NCBI GenBank assembly: GCA_015183035.1
Contig: JACZZP010000010.1
Location: forward strand, 2,294,001 to 2,358,000
Direction: 5' to 3'
DNA from: Meloidogyne chitwoodi
Taxonomy: Eukaryota > Nematoda > Chromadorea > Rhabditida > Meloidogynidae
Length of the DNA stretch: 64,000 bases
Positions 53,653 through 64,000 of this stretch are shown in pieces; position 1 is the stretch's first letter; the number at the start of each line of letters is the position of its first letter. The position numbers were made by a program, and so were the translations under genes. The notes beneath the pieces are model-generated. The model ran no database searches. It saw only the letters and a list, made by a program, of their open reading frames with translations, and was not told the DNA's origin.

Positions 53653-56600
53653 GTTTTGACGATAGCGGTGCTGGTAGTGAGCAACAATCTTCAATTACTG
53701 CTGCTATATCTCCAGTACCTAACAATAACATTAATAATCCACAAAGCATTCGACATTCACCTTCAGCAAAAAAAGGCGTTGATAATCATTTTTCTGTTGT
53801 TGAAGAGAAAGATTTGGCTAAAGGACCTATAGCTGTTTCTGTGGATACTCAAAGAGCACCTATTTCATCTACAATGTTTTTTTTTAATTTTTATGTTTTT
53901 TAAATTTTATTTTAAGCAACAAGGGAAGTCCACTGTTGCGCTTTGCTGAAAAAACGGAGGAAAATAACCGTAATACGCGTCAGCGAAGAGCTGTTGAGGA
54001 AACACAGTCAGCAATTGAACGAAGCGGGACTGAAGGAGGAGCTATGGTTGATCCAAAGATTCGACATATTTGGTCAGAAGCTGTTGATCTTAGTGAAATT
54101 CGAAATGTTGAGGATCAAACAGAGTAAGCGACTTTTTATTTAAATTTTTTAAATAATTTTTGCTCTTAAATTTTTAAAATTTTAGATTTCGTTCTTTACG
54201 TGCTCAACTCGGGATTGATGTATTCAATTTTAATATCTTTATAATTTTACATATTTTTTCTTTTTTAAAGAAAATCTCTGCAGAGACACTTTCTCAATAT
54301 CATGTTAGAGGGCATATGGATACTTTTGATCAACCTGCTATCTGTTATCCACGTTATCGAGGTCCTTCAACTCGTAATCGAATTCCTAACGGTAAAAATT
54401 AGAATAAAATAATTTTTTTTTAATTTGTCTTTTTTTAGGTTTAAAAATGATTCGTCGAGTGTCTGGTAGTAAATTACTCAAAGAGAATTATCCTGAAGAA
54501 ACTTCAGAGTTTGTTTAAATTTTAATAATGATTATTTTTTTAAACTTCTATTTATTAAAAAAGAAAAGTTCGCTTTACTGGTATGTTTGGCCTTCAAATG
54601 GTTACACAATTTGACAATAGGTTTTTTTCAAAAAACAATTTTTTAACAATATTTTATAATTTTGAAGGATTGTGTTGTGCACAAATGAACGTGATGCTTT
54701 GGTATTTTATTTAAAATTAAATTTAAAAAATTATTTAAAGGCAGTCTATGATGCATCTAATGGAATTCCAGCACTTTCCTTGCCGTTAGGCGAGCGTTTT
54801 GACTCTACCGTTATTCCTTATTTGGAAGATTTTGATTTGGTTAATTTATTTTTAGATTTTTTAATTATTATTTTTTTAGATTTATATTTGGTTTCCTCAT
54901 ATTCACGAACGTTTTGCTAAGAGGTTTAATAAAATATTTTTTATTTATATTAATTTTTATTCCAAGTTATGCTTCTTATTTGAATGCTGCACGTTGTTAC
55001 ATTATAACGTTTATTATTAACTTTTTAAATTAATTTAAAAAATTTTTTTAGTGCATCTCTTCGACCTGTAGAGCTAGTTCGTGATAATCGTTCAAAGGAA
55101 GTTCTTCACAATATTCAAGGTTTAAAATTATTAAAAAAGTAGAATAATTAACTTTAAAATTTTTTAAAGATGCTGTTCGTGTGCGTTACAAAGGATTTCG
55201 CTCTGTTCAAGATTTGCGTGATTCTGTTTGTTTTTTTCTATTTTAATTAACATCTTTTTATTGAAAAACAAATTTAGGTAAGAAGTGAAATTGTCCAAAG
55301 CAAAACTAAACTTACTGGCTTAACTTTGGTTTTTTCAATATTGATTAATAATTTTATTTTTTTAAAGTGGAAACGCTACGCAATATTAAACAATTATTTG
55401 CGTGGATTTCGTCCATCAGAACTAACAATTCTCAGTGGTGGAAGTTATGGAAAAACAACCTTTATGTGCGAGTAAGTGTTAAAATTTTATTTTAATTGGG
55501 ATTATTTTTAGTCAATTTATTTTTTAAGATATGCTATGGATTTATTTACTCAAGGAATTAGAACACTTTTTTGTAATTTTGAAATGCCTGAAGAGAAGGT
55601 TTTTTAAAAATTATTATTTTTAAAAAGCTTAAAACTTTAAAATATAGATTCTCAAATGGATGATTATTCAATTTGCTGGGTATGTTTTTTTAATTTCTGA
55701 CTAAAATGAGGGTTTTTACCTCCAATTTTTTGAAAGTATAATGTAACTAAAAATTAAAAAAAAGTATTTCTCTTTCAAAATTCAGTCCTTCTCACGTTCG
55801 CAGCCTTGCTCGTTCCCGAACATTTACGACTCGAACCAAGTATGTTTATTTAATAATTGAAAAAAAATTTTTTTGGGAAGGCATGTGAGAAGTGACAAAA
55901 AAATCTTTGAAAGATTTGAATTAAAAAAAATTAAAAATTTCTTTAAGAGTTCCACTTCAACAACGCCAAGACCATTCTTCAGTGGAAATGTGGCTTGATC
56001 GTTTTGAGAGAACACATAGCGATCTTATAATAATGAAAAGTGAGGAATTTCAAGACAAAACATTAAAAGAGATTGCTGATGTTTGTTTTTTTTAATATTT
56101 TTATTAATTTTTTTTCCACTTTTTTAAGGCTATTAGAGAGCAGACTTTGGCTTGTGGCACTCAACATTTGGTTATTGACAATTTGGTATTTTTTATTATT
56201 AAAACTTTTTTTAATTTTATTTTTTAGCAAGCGCTAGTTGATATGGCTACAATAAATATTGATCCAATGACAGCAGCAGAAAGAACACATCAACAGGTTT
56301 TTTTTTAATTTGAAGAAATATTTTTTTTATTAAAATATTAAAAAAGGATCGTTTTGTTGGGATGTTGCGTAGAATTGCAACTACTCAAGAATTACATATT
56401 ACTTTGGTTTAAAATTTTTAATTAAATTTTTTTAATAATTTTTTAGGTTGTGCACCCTGTTAGAGATCCAAACGAGGTTATTTATTACAAATTGTATTAT
56501 TAAAAAATTTAAATTTAAGCAAGGTTATTATGAACTTCAACATATTGGAGGGCCTTCGGCAAAGATAACACAAGAGGCAGAAAATGTGTTAGTTATTCAA

Positions 56601-56960
56601 AGGCGAAGAGAAGTTGATGATCGAAGAAAATTTCGCAAATTTCTTTATGTAAATGTTTTTTTTATTTTTAATATAAGAGGGATGGTACCTATTATCAATT
56701 TTCTTGAGGAGAGGGTTCGAATCCCGATAATGGACTTAATTTTTAGAATAAAAAATATAAGTCCGTTAGACAATTTCCACTCATTTTCAGATTTTGAAAA
56801 ATCGTTTTGGAGGTCGATGTGTTGAAGTAGATCAGGTCAATTAATTTATTAAAACAAATCTCTTTTATGTAGTATAAGTTAGTTTTTTTTCTTCTTTTAG
56901 ATAGAAATGCTTTTCCAACCATCAACACTTATTCATTCATTAGTAGAAGTTTCAAGATGA
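53653..56960 (+). CDS. twnk-1: Twinkle mitochondrial DNA helicase
   Basis: Replicative 5'-3' helicase of mtDNA (DnaB-like RecA fold). About 15 exons; the first called exon begins after an acceptor at 53652 and its true 5' start is unresolved. The upstream exons (Asn/Ser-rich, then [15 protein letters not shown]) lead into the degenerate primase-like half ([48 protein letters not shown]). Helicase half: [20 protein letters not shown] then [90 protein letters not shown]. The Walker A run reads GGSYGKTT, apparently one residue shorter than the usual GxxxxGKT. It ends LVEVSR. The intron at 56649-56790 holds a tRNA remnant. Confidence 0.88.
56695..56740 (+). pseudogene. tRNA 3'-half remnant in Twinkle intron
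   Basis: GAGGAGAGGGTTCGAATCCC contains a perfect box B. It is in an intron of about 140 nt. A very similar piece (CTGAGGAGAAGGTTCGAATC) recurs near 57118 in the 3' flank, so both may derive from one tRNA-related element. Confidence 0.4.
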
Positions 56961-57105
56961 AAATTTTTTCAAGCAAAAAATTTTTAGCAAAAAACAGATT
57001 AGAAAAAAAACAAACAAAATTACTACAAAATTATATATTTGTCTTTCAGTAGTTAACAGTTAGCTTTTTTAAACAACATTCTTTTCTATTTGCTTCAAAT
57101 AATAG

Positions 57106-57142
57106 AGAGTATTTAATTCCTGAGGAGAAGGTTCGAATCCAA
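57106..57142 (+). pseudogene. tRNA 3'-half remnant
   Basis: CTGAGGAGAAGGTTCGAATC followed by CAATTAATT; box B intact, remaining tRNA parts absent. It lies between the convergent Twinkle and abcf-2 genes. Confidence 0.35.
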
Positions 57143-57359
57143 TTAATTTAACTTCTTTTATTTTAAAAGGGTTTCATTTTAAAAAATATTTAGAAAGAAA
57201 ATTAGTGGTCATTATTTATATATTTTTAATTATATAAAAAATCAACAAACAAACAAAACTAGACTTGAGAGCATTTAAAAAAATAATTGCTACACGTCTT
57301 TTTTCAATTTTTTGGGAAAGGCTTTAAAAAAACAAAAGAAAACCTTTATTTATAACATC

Positions 57360-59820
57360 TTAACGTTCAGTCATTATTCTTTTTCTACTTTCATCAATAC
57401 GATCGCGTAAATGTTGTTTGTATGAAAAAATGTCACCATCCCATTTTGTAACTTTTTTATGGTCACAAACCCAAATTTCTTCTGTTACTTGTTGGACCAA
57501 TCGAAAGTCGTGAGAAACCTTTAGAAAAAATTAAATTAATTTTATAATTTTTTTAAAAAAAGTTTACCAAGATCATTCCGCCTCCAAAGTTATTTATAGC
57601 CTCAGCAAGTGCATCAATACTTCTGAAAGAAAATATTAAAAAAAAAAAAAGAAATGATCTTTCTTAAAATGATTTAAAATTATTTTTTAGATACATGGCT
57701 CTGCAACTAATTTTTAAGGAAAAACACAAACTCCATATCCAAGTGGTTCGTTGGTTCGTCTAAAAGTAACAAATGTGGTTGTTGCCATGCTAGCCAGGCG
57801 AAAGCAACACGACAACGTTGGCCATCTGATAATTGCTTCATTGGACAAACTTGTTCTCTGCCTTTAAAAAGGTTTTAAAATTACTTTATTTTTTTTTAGA
57901 AAAACCTGTAAGTCCATAACGACCGATAATTTTACGCATCTCTTCTTTTTCTCGCACGTCAGGAAATGATTTTTGCATATATTCTAATGCACTGAGTTCC
58001 AGTGGTAATTCTTCGACAAGGTGCTTAAAAAATATTTTTAATTAAAACTTGAAAAATTTATTAAAAAAAAAACCTGATGGTATTTTCCAATTTTACAGTG
58101 TAAATTTCTTCGAATCATCCCATCGGTTGGATCACAGTCGGTTGCAAGCAATTTCAAAAGTGTCGATTTTCCTGCTCCATTTGGACCGACTAGAGCAACA
58201 CGAGTATCCAGATCAATTCCAAAATCAAGATCTCGGTAAATCCAAGGCTAGAAAAAAATTTTAAGGTTTAAAATTTTTTTATTTTTTAACATACCGAGTT
58301 AGGGCCATATCTAAAACTGACATGCTGTACCATAATTACAGGTGGTGGAATATTATCAGGCTCAAAAAAGTAAAATTGTTTTGTCTGCTCCAAAGCAACT
58401 TTTTCTGTTAAACCACCCGCAATCATTTTTGCCATAGTTTTTTCTTTACTCTGTGCTTGTCTTGCCAATTTTGCACTTCCATGACCAAAACGAGCGACAT
58501 ATTCCTTGACACAAAAGGTAAGATTTTTTTTTTAAATTAAAAACCTTCATGTGTTTAATTTGTTCCTGCTCCCATTTGTAACGTTTAGCTTGATTTTCTA
58601 GTAATTCTAGACGAGTTTTGATAAATGTGTCATAATTGCCCTAAAAATAAGTTTTATTATCTTAAGATATCAAAATTTTACCGTGTAATAAATAAGTTTC
58701 TTTTGAAACAAATGAATTACATTCGTACAAACATTGTTCATAAAATCTTGTGAATGTGAAATAATCAGCAATGAACGTTTATACCTTTAAAAAGGGGAAG
58801 AAATTTATTTTTTTGAATTTTAATCAAAATTACTTTGAAAGTTCTGTTTCTAACCATACACAAGCATCTAAATCCAAATGATTTGTTGGTTCATCTAATA
58901 AAAGCAATGACGGTTTTAGGTAAAGAGCGCGAGCCAATGCAACTAGAAATTTTATTTTGTTAAACATTTTCAAATTTTTTATAAAAACTTCGCATTCTCC
59001 AACCACCAGAGAAATCTTTGCAACGTTTCTGCATCATTTGGGGTGTAAAACCAAGTCCATAAAGAATTTCTGCAGCTTTTACTTCAGCTTTATCTGCATC
59101 CATTTCATCCAATCTTTCATATATGTCCAGCAATTTTGCTTGGGATTCTAAATTTTTTAATAAAAATTCCTAATTTTAATATTTAAAAATCTCAAACCTT
59201 CGTCAGCATAAGTAGCCAATTCTTCCGCTTGTTTTTCTAGTGCAATACGTTCTTTATCAACATTAATAACAGCTTGAAGTGCAGGTAATTCTACTGCAGC
59301 CATTTCACGGCTAACAAGAAACATATCAATGTGATCAGGAATTGGCATTTCACGTAAAAATATTGCTTGCATTAATGAAGACTTTCCTTTACAAAAATAG
59401 TTTTTAAAAGTTGTTTAAAAGCAAAAAATATTTACCACTCCCATTAAGTCCAATTAATCCATATTTACGTCCCATATTAATTTCAAGTGTTGTATCTGTC
59501 ACAATTTCACGTCCATGAAAAGTAATTGTCAACTGATCAATTTTTAAATTTATACTACGCTCTTGTGAAGTTAAAACACCAGCAACAGCACGAGCTTTTG
59601 CATTTTCTAATTCAACTTGATGTAAAACATCTGTAACTTCATCCATTTCAGCTTGAGTAATTCCATTTTTTTCTTCATTTTTATAAGAATTTAATCCATC
59701 TTCTTCTAAAACATTTTGTTCCGAATTTGTTCCACCTTTTTTTCCACCTCGTTGTTTTGCGGCAGCTTTATCCTTGTCTTTTTTGGCTTTATCTCGTTGT
59801 TTTTTTGCATCAGATGGCAT
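57360..59820 (-). CDS. abcf-2: ABC-F family ATPase (ABCF2 homologue)
   Basis: Cytosolic twin-ATPase ABC-F protein without membrane domains, associated with ribosome function. The start at 59820 gives [20 protein letters not shown], the family's basic N-terminus. First ABC cassette: [35 protein letters not shown] (Walker A split by an intron), [16 protein letters not shown] (signature), [16 protein letters not shown] (Walker B). The linker has [20 protein letters not shown]. Second cassette: [73 protein letters not shown]. It ends RKRIMTER. Both ATP sites look complete. Full length, about 620 residues. Confidence 0.95.
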
Positions 59821-59879
59821 TGAGAAATATTTCTAAGGAATAAAATTTTAAGGAAAAAAGAAACTGGATCTAATGTTTT

Positions 59880-59960
59880 GATTCGAAGGTAACGTTAACA
59901 GCTCACTGAGACTCAAATGGTTTCCTTTAAATTTCTTCTAGACTCAAATGTTTTTTCGAT
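59880..59960. promoter_or_regulatory. Paired GACTCAAATG motifs in divergent promoter
   Basis: GAGACTCAAATGGTTT (about 59908) and AGACTCAAATGTTTT (about 59939), 31 bp apart, resemble the GACTCAAA pairs upstream of both ndx-4 copies (4081/4118 and 18896/18930). They lie 60-120 bp upstream of the abcf-2 start codon. Function inferred from spacing only. Confidence 0.35.
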
Positions 59961-60003
59961 TTAAATTTTATATATTTTTTGGCATAATTCTTTTGGGACC
60001 TGT

Positions 60004-60129
60004 ACATTTCGTCAAACAAAATTACACGACATTTCGCAGCTACGGCAAAAAAGCTACATTTCGTTTACCCGAGCCCACGATTTTTTGCCTTTGTGACGAA
60101 ATGTCGTGCAATTTCTGTCGACGAAATGT
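60004..60129. mobile_element. MITE-like element with 33-bp inverted ends, family C
   Basis: The left arm (60004-60036, containing ACATTTCGTC and ACACGACATTTCG) is matched by the reverse complement at 60097-60129, with 5 mismatches in 33. It sits in the roughly 600-bp divergent promoter region between abcf-2 and dnj-7. The interior is about 60 bp. Confidence 0.7.
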
Positions 60130-60439
60130 CTGACACGATTCTTTTGCTTACGTTGTCTTACGTATATAAATTTTCTTTAAATCATTAACTTTTGTTTCGT
60201 TTTCTCTCCTATGAATGGTTAAATTTTTTAATTCGCGTAGACAATTAAATGTACGTAGATTTTCATTATTATCTTCTCTACATTTAATATAAAATAAAAT
60301 ACTTTTTATCACATTTTCATCTGTTTTTTTTTGTGCCATATTAAGTAATTTCCTTAAGTTTTATTTTACAAATTTTCTTCAACTCTTAGAAAATTTCATA
60401 AACTTTTATTTTTCAGTGGTTTTATAAAAATTAAATAAG

Positions 60440-62488
60440 ATGACCTATTTTTATGATGAACATTGGTTTCCGCGACCTATGGGTGCACTTGGATCAGCAT
60501 TTTCTTTTACTCAACTCTCCTATTATTCACTCATCACATTATGCCTTTATCAATTCGGTAAATATTTTTTTAAATAAATTTTTTAATTTTCAAAAACATT
60601 TTTAGCAATGGGTAAAGTAGAAGAAAATCGGCGGAGAGAAGTTGAACGATTACTTGAGAAAGGAAAACTTTTTCTTTCTAAAGGAAATTTGCAAGAGGCT
60701 CTTCATCAATATCATCAGGCAGTTGAACTTGGTTAGTTTTTTGATTGAAAATTTAATTTATAAAAAAATGTTTTTAGACCCAGATGACTACCAAATATAT
60801 TTTCGTCGTGCGACTGTTCATTTGGCAAGGTTTTTTTATTTTTGAAAAAAAATTTATAAGAAAATTTATTTAGTGGGCGAATGAATTCTGCTTTACCTGA
60901 TTTGGATATGGTTGTTGAATTAAAACCTGATTTTATTTCTGGAAGATTACAACGTGGAAATATTTATTATAAGATGGGCAATTTGGATCGTGCTTCTGAT
61001 GATTACAAATTTGCTGTTCGTTTAATTTAAATTTTGTGGTTTTTTATCAACTTTTTTTTAGTTAAGGCACGATTCAAACAATGCAGAAGTTGAGGAAAAA
61101 TTGAAAATGATTGATCAAATTAAAGAATGGATTAAATCCGGAAATTATTATCATGAAAATGGTGACCACGAGTCGGCTGAAAGAGTGCTTAGCTATGCAC
61201 TTGAGGTATTTTTATTTCCATTTTTTCTTTCTTTTAAAGTTTTCTTTTCCTAGCATTGTCATTGGGACGCAGATTTGCATAGAAAACGTGGAAAAATTCG
61301 TTTAGCCCGTGGTGACACGCAAAATGCAATTTCTGATATTCGGGCTGTTGCAAAATTGGTTCCTGACTCTACAGAAGTTTATCTAGAAATTAGTCGTATT
61401 TATTATGAAGTTAGTTGTTTTTGGATTTTAATAGTTAAATATGTTTTTACAGGTTGGAGATGCCGAAAATGCAATGACACAAATTCGCGAGTGTCTTCAT
61501 TTAAATCCTGAACATCCTCAATGTTTTCCATTTTATAAACGAATTAAGAAATTATTAAAATTACGGCAAAATTTGGATAATTCAATTCAAAAAGAACGCT
61601 GGGGAGATTGTTTAGACAAATCAAAAGAAATTTTGAAGTTTGAACAAGAAGTGGATCGAATTCAATTGGATACTTATAAACAAAGATGTAAATGCAACGT
61701 TAAAGTAATTCTTTTTGAACTTTTTTTGTTGAAATTAGTAAAATTTATTTTTAGCTTGGACACGTTGCAGAGGCAATTCAAGAATGTACAGAAGTATTAA
61801 AATACATTGACGAAAATGATTTGGAAGTTTTGCTTAATCGTGGCGAAGCTTATCTTCAGAATGAGGATTATGATAGAGGTTTGGAATTTTTTATTTAAAT
61901 AAAAACTAAAAATATTTTTTAGCGGTCGAGGACTTCCAAAAAGCCTTAAAAGCGAATGAAGATTCTAGACAAGCAAAGGAAGCTTTAAACAGAGCCTTGA
62001 AGTTACAAAAACAGGCAAAAAAGAGGGATTATTACAAAATACTTGGAGTACGTCGTAATGCGGACAAACGTACAATAATGAAAGCTTACAGGTTTTTTTA
62101 AAGTTAAATAAAAATAAAATAATAAAAAAATTTAAGAAAATTAGCTCAACAATGGCATCCAGATAACTTCCAAGATGAGGCAGAAAAGAAACGTGCTCAA
62201 GAAAAGTTTATCTTAATTGCTTCTGCTAAAGATGTTCTTACTGATCCGGAGAAGAGGAGAATGTTTGTTTATTTTATCTAATTATTGCGTTCAACTCTAA
62301 TAAATATTTTTAGATTCGACTCAGGTGAGGATCCATTGGACCCGCAAGGTGGTGGAGGTGGTGGTCATCACGGTTTTCAACAATGGCAATGGTCAGGTGG
62401 TCAGGGTGGTTTCAATCCATTTGGTGAAGGCTTTAACCCATTTGGAGATGACGGAGGTTCTCATGGTTTCAAATTTACTTTTGGCTAA
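60440..62488 (+). CDS. dnj-7: P58IPK / DNAJC3 ER co-chaperone
   Basis: ER-lumen TPR-plus-J-domain co-chaperone acting with BiP in the unfolded-protein response. From the ATG at 60440 the first exon encodes a hydrophobic signal segment (SYYSLITLCLYQF). The next begins MGKVEENRRREVERLLEKGK and starts the TPR array (LQEALHQYHQAVELDPDD, GNLDRASDDYKFA, GDHESAERVLSYALEH, GDAENAMTQIRECLHLNPEH, GHVAEAIQECTEVL, EDYDRAVEDFQKALK). The J domain follows: RDYYKILGVRRNADKRTIMK and YRKLAQQWHPDNFQDE with the HPD motif, AKDVLTDPEKRRMFD. A Gly-rich tail ends HGFKFTFG. Trans-splice-like acceptor TTTTTCAG lies about 25 bp before the start. MIC10 follows 344 bp downstream. Confidence 0.95.
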
Positions 62489-62831
62489 GTAGTATATTGA
62501 ATCTGTCTCAAAATTATTTATATTTCACACATACAATGTCACACATAAATATTTATTTCCCCTGTATTTTTATAGAATTTGATTTTAAAAAAGACCTGTA
62601 AATTCGATTTAAATTTTATTTAAAAAAAAAAGTTTAAAAAAATTGGATTAAATTAGAGAATTTAATTTTGTTTCAATTGTATTATTAATTGTTTAATCTT
62701 GCTACCTTATTCGAGTTATTTTAAATTATCTATTAAATCATATTTTTTGTTACAATATTTATTTATTTATAATTTAATTTTTAGATTATTTCAAGTCTTT
62801 AAAAAAAGCTTTTTTTAATTTATCCAAAGTT

Positions 62832-63317
62832 ATGAGTAAAGAACCAAAGAAGGAAACTGTGCGTGAACTTTCAGAAGAAGAATTTGGTAGTAAAATGGAC
62901 TTTTGTATGGCTGACACTGCATTGAAAATTGCATGTAACTTTTTTTTTTGATAGAATAAAAAAAGTTTTTTATTTTGTTAAATGTAGGTGGTGCAGCGAT
63001 CGGGACAATTTTTTCACTAGTTTTTTCAAGGAAAACTTGGCCAATTTGGCTTGGAACTGGGATTGGTTAGTAACTTTTAATTTATGTTAGTCTATATTGT
63101 TTGAAAATTTATAGTATATTTTCAATATTCAGGTATTGGGAGGGGTTGGAGTAATTGTAATCATGCATTAGAAAATCCATCGTATTGGCATTATGGCAAA
63201 AAGTTGAAATATGGCAACTTTGACATGTCATCTTCGTCAACGTATTTCTCCTCCTTTAGGTCGAAGAATAATGAAGAAGAATCGTCTGATCAACAAAAAA
63301 AGGAAACTAAGCCTTAA
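62832..63317 (+). CDS. MICOS complex subunit MIC10
   Basis: Small inner-membrane protein that bends cristae junctions. Three exons: 62832-about 62936, about 62988-63066, about 63133-63317, phased T|GT and G|GT. Residues: FGSKMDFCMADTALKIACGA, AIGTIFSLVFSRKTWPIWLG, TGIGIGRGWSNC. Two transmembrane helices carry the GxxxG-type glycine motifs (GAAIG and GTGIGIGRG) typical of MIC10. The C-terminal half (about 60-118) is a polar, Ser/Lys-rich extension (MSSSSTYFSSFRSK). Its length (about 120 aa) is longer than vertebrate MIC10 (about 78 aa). It follows dnj-7 in the same direction and could be co-transcribed. Confidence 0.88.
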
Positions 63318-63590
63318 TTGCCATGTCTTCTTAAGAGGTTATTTTAAATTGAAAAATATAAAACTATATAATGTCAGATGTTAGGATCTATCTCTACCTT
63401 TTAAAAGGTAATTTGATTGTTTTGTTTTTGTATTAAAAAATCTAAATAATTTTGTCTTAATGTTCGAGTCTTTAATCAAAATAGTTTTTGAACTAAATTA
63501 TAGGAGAACTAGTCATTAAAATTTAGGGTTTCTCCTCAAAATCACTAACTAAGTCAAAAAAAAAAAATAAAACAATCGACAATAGAATTT
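63318..63590. other. Convergent intergenic spacer, MIC10 to lipoyltransferase
   Basis: Roughly 270 bp; no gene seen. Tail-to-tail gene arrangement. Confidence 0.5.
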
Positions 63591-64000
63591 TTATAGTAAC
63601 TTAAAAACGTGTAAAAACAATCTTTGAAAATGTTCGCCAACAGGAAAATTATTATCAGTGCTTTCTTCAATAATTCCGTTCTGAACATGTATGTACCCGT
63701 CATTGAACTGAAGGCGGAATTTTGGTGTTTTGTTAAAAATCCAATCATCACTTTTGAGTATAGAAAGTATTTCTTCAATTCCTAAGTTTTGAAAGTTTGA
63801 GTTAAAAAAAGTTCCCCGAAATTAAAAAAAATTAAAAACCTGGAAATTGTTCTTCACAAGGAAAAATATCACTTTTAATTTTTGAATCATTATAATTTGA
63901 GGAAAATGCTTTTAAAATACTTTTTTCTGTTTTCTTCATAATTTCGTCATCTATGAATTCATATTCTTTAATTTTTATAAAATCTGCAAGACAACCAACA
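63591..64000 (-). CDS. Lipoyl/lipoate transferase (LIPT1-like), 3' part
   Basis: Only the C-terminal part is in the window; the gene continues past base 64000. On the minus strand the first visible exon reads VGCLADFIKIKEYEFIDDEI and on to SDIFPCEEQFP. After an intron (about 63784-63838) comes GIEEILSILKSDDWIFNKTP, KFRLQF, GYIHVQNGIIEES, and the end LFLHVFKLL-stop. The W-x-x-x-KTPKF motif, followed by a short strand with V-x-NG-I-E, is the C-terminal signature of lipoate-protein ligase A and LIPT1, which transfer lipoyl groups in mitochondria. Which member it is cannot be decided from this part. Confidence 0.75.

Noticed and set aside
53150..53653. Single gene spanning 51801-56960 (unknown gene fused to Twinkle)
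   Set aside because: The only candidate donor at about 53160 leaves the wrong phase for the exon at 53653, and a stop follows; kept as two genes, with the Twinkle 5' end left open.

Overview
The window looks like nuclear DNA from a plant-parasitic nematode, most likely a root-knot nematode (Meloidogyne) or close relative. It is extremely AT-rich, with short introns (about 40-60 nt, GT...TTTTTAG), Asn/Ser/Gln/Glu-rich low-complexity coding exons and many nematode-type orthologues. The species call is inferred from composition and gene content. Almost every gene is split, so the gene models here were assembled by hand from exons with matching phase.

Layout. 1.4-3.8 kb: FLYWCH zinc-finger protein (PEB-1-like). 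4.1-7.7 kb: a segmental duplication unit with a Nudix Ap4A hydrolase (ndx-4), an uncharacterised helical-domain gene and a 5' fragment of an Argonaute. 8.8-16.5 kb: a large secreted Kunitz/cysteine-rich protein. 16.9-18.5 kb (minus): Q/N-rich secreted protein. 18.9-22.5 kb: the second copy of the duplication, whose ndx-4 is a pseudogene and whose Argonaute 5' end continues into a full worm-type Argonaute (to 26.7 kb). 27.2-35.3 kb: mrps-2, a third and diverged helical-domain gene that itself carries the Argonaute-type RGG N-terminus, the PPWD1 cyclophilin cyn-15, and an unknown gene. 35.7-37.2 kb (minus): neuronal calcium sensor. 37.2-40.6 kb: AT-rich gene-poor DNA. 40.6-41.4 kb: glutathione peroxidase. 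43.0-43.7 kb (minus): TPD52-like. 44.2-48.1 kb: rbm-26. 49.0-50.6 kb: tandem pair of orphan genes. 50.9-51.3 kb: MPP-alpha pseudogene. 51.8-53.2 kb: unknown gene. 53.6-57.0 kb: Twinkle mtDNA helicase. 57.4-59.8 kb (minus): abcf-2. 60.4-63.3 kb: dnj-7 (P58IPK) and MIC10. The right edge holds the 3' part of a lipoyltransferase gene (minus).

The most interesting unit is the Argonaute neighbourhood. Three paralogues of an unnamed protein family sit within 25 kb of a CSR-1/WAGO-type Argonaute. Their C-terminal helical domain resembles, by eye, archaeal PaREP1/HEPN-like domains. They share N-terminal exons with the Argonaute: an RGG-rich exon in one paralogue, and a linker containing the APPSSIQ segment in two. 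They also share 5' flanking sequence with it. This suggests exon shuffling and possibly joint function in small-RNA biology. The Argonaute keeps D-E-D-H slicer-like residues, but the intron just before the first catalytic Asp has CG instead of AG at its 3' end. The rest of the window is mainly conserved housekeeping genes, with several small inverted-repeat (MITE-like) elements and tRNA-derived fragments lodged in the unusually long introns.
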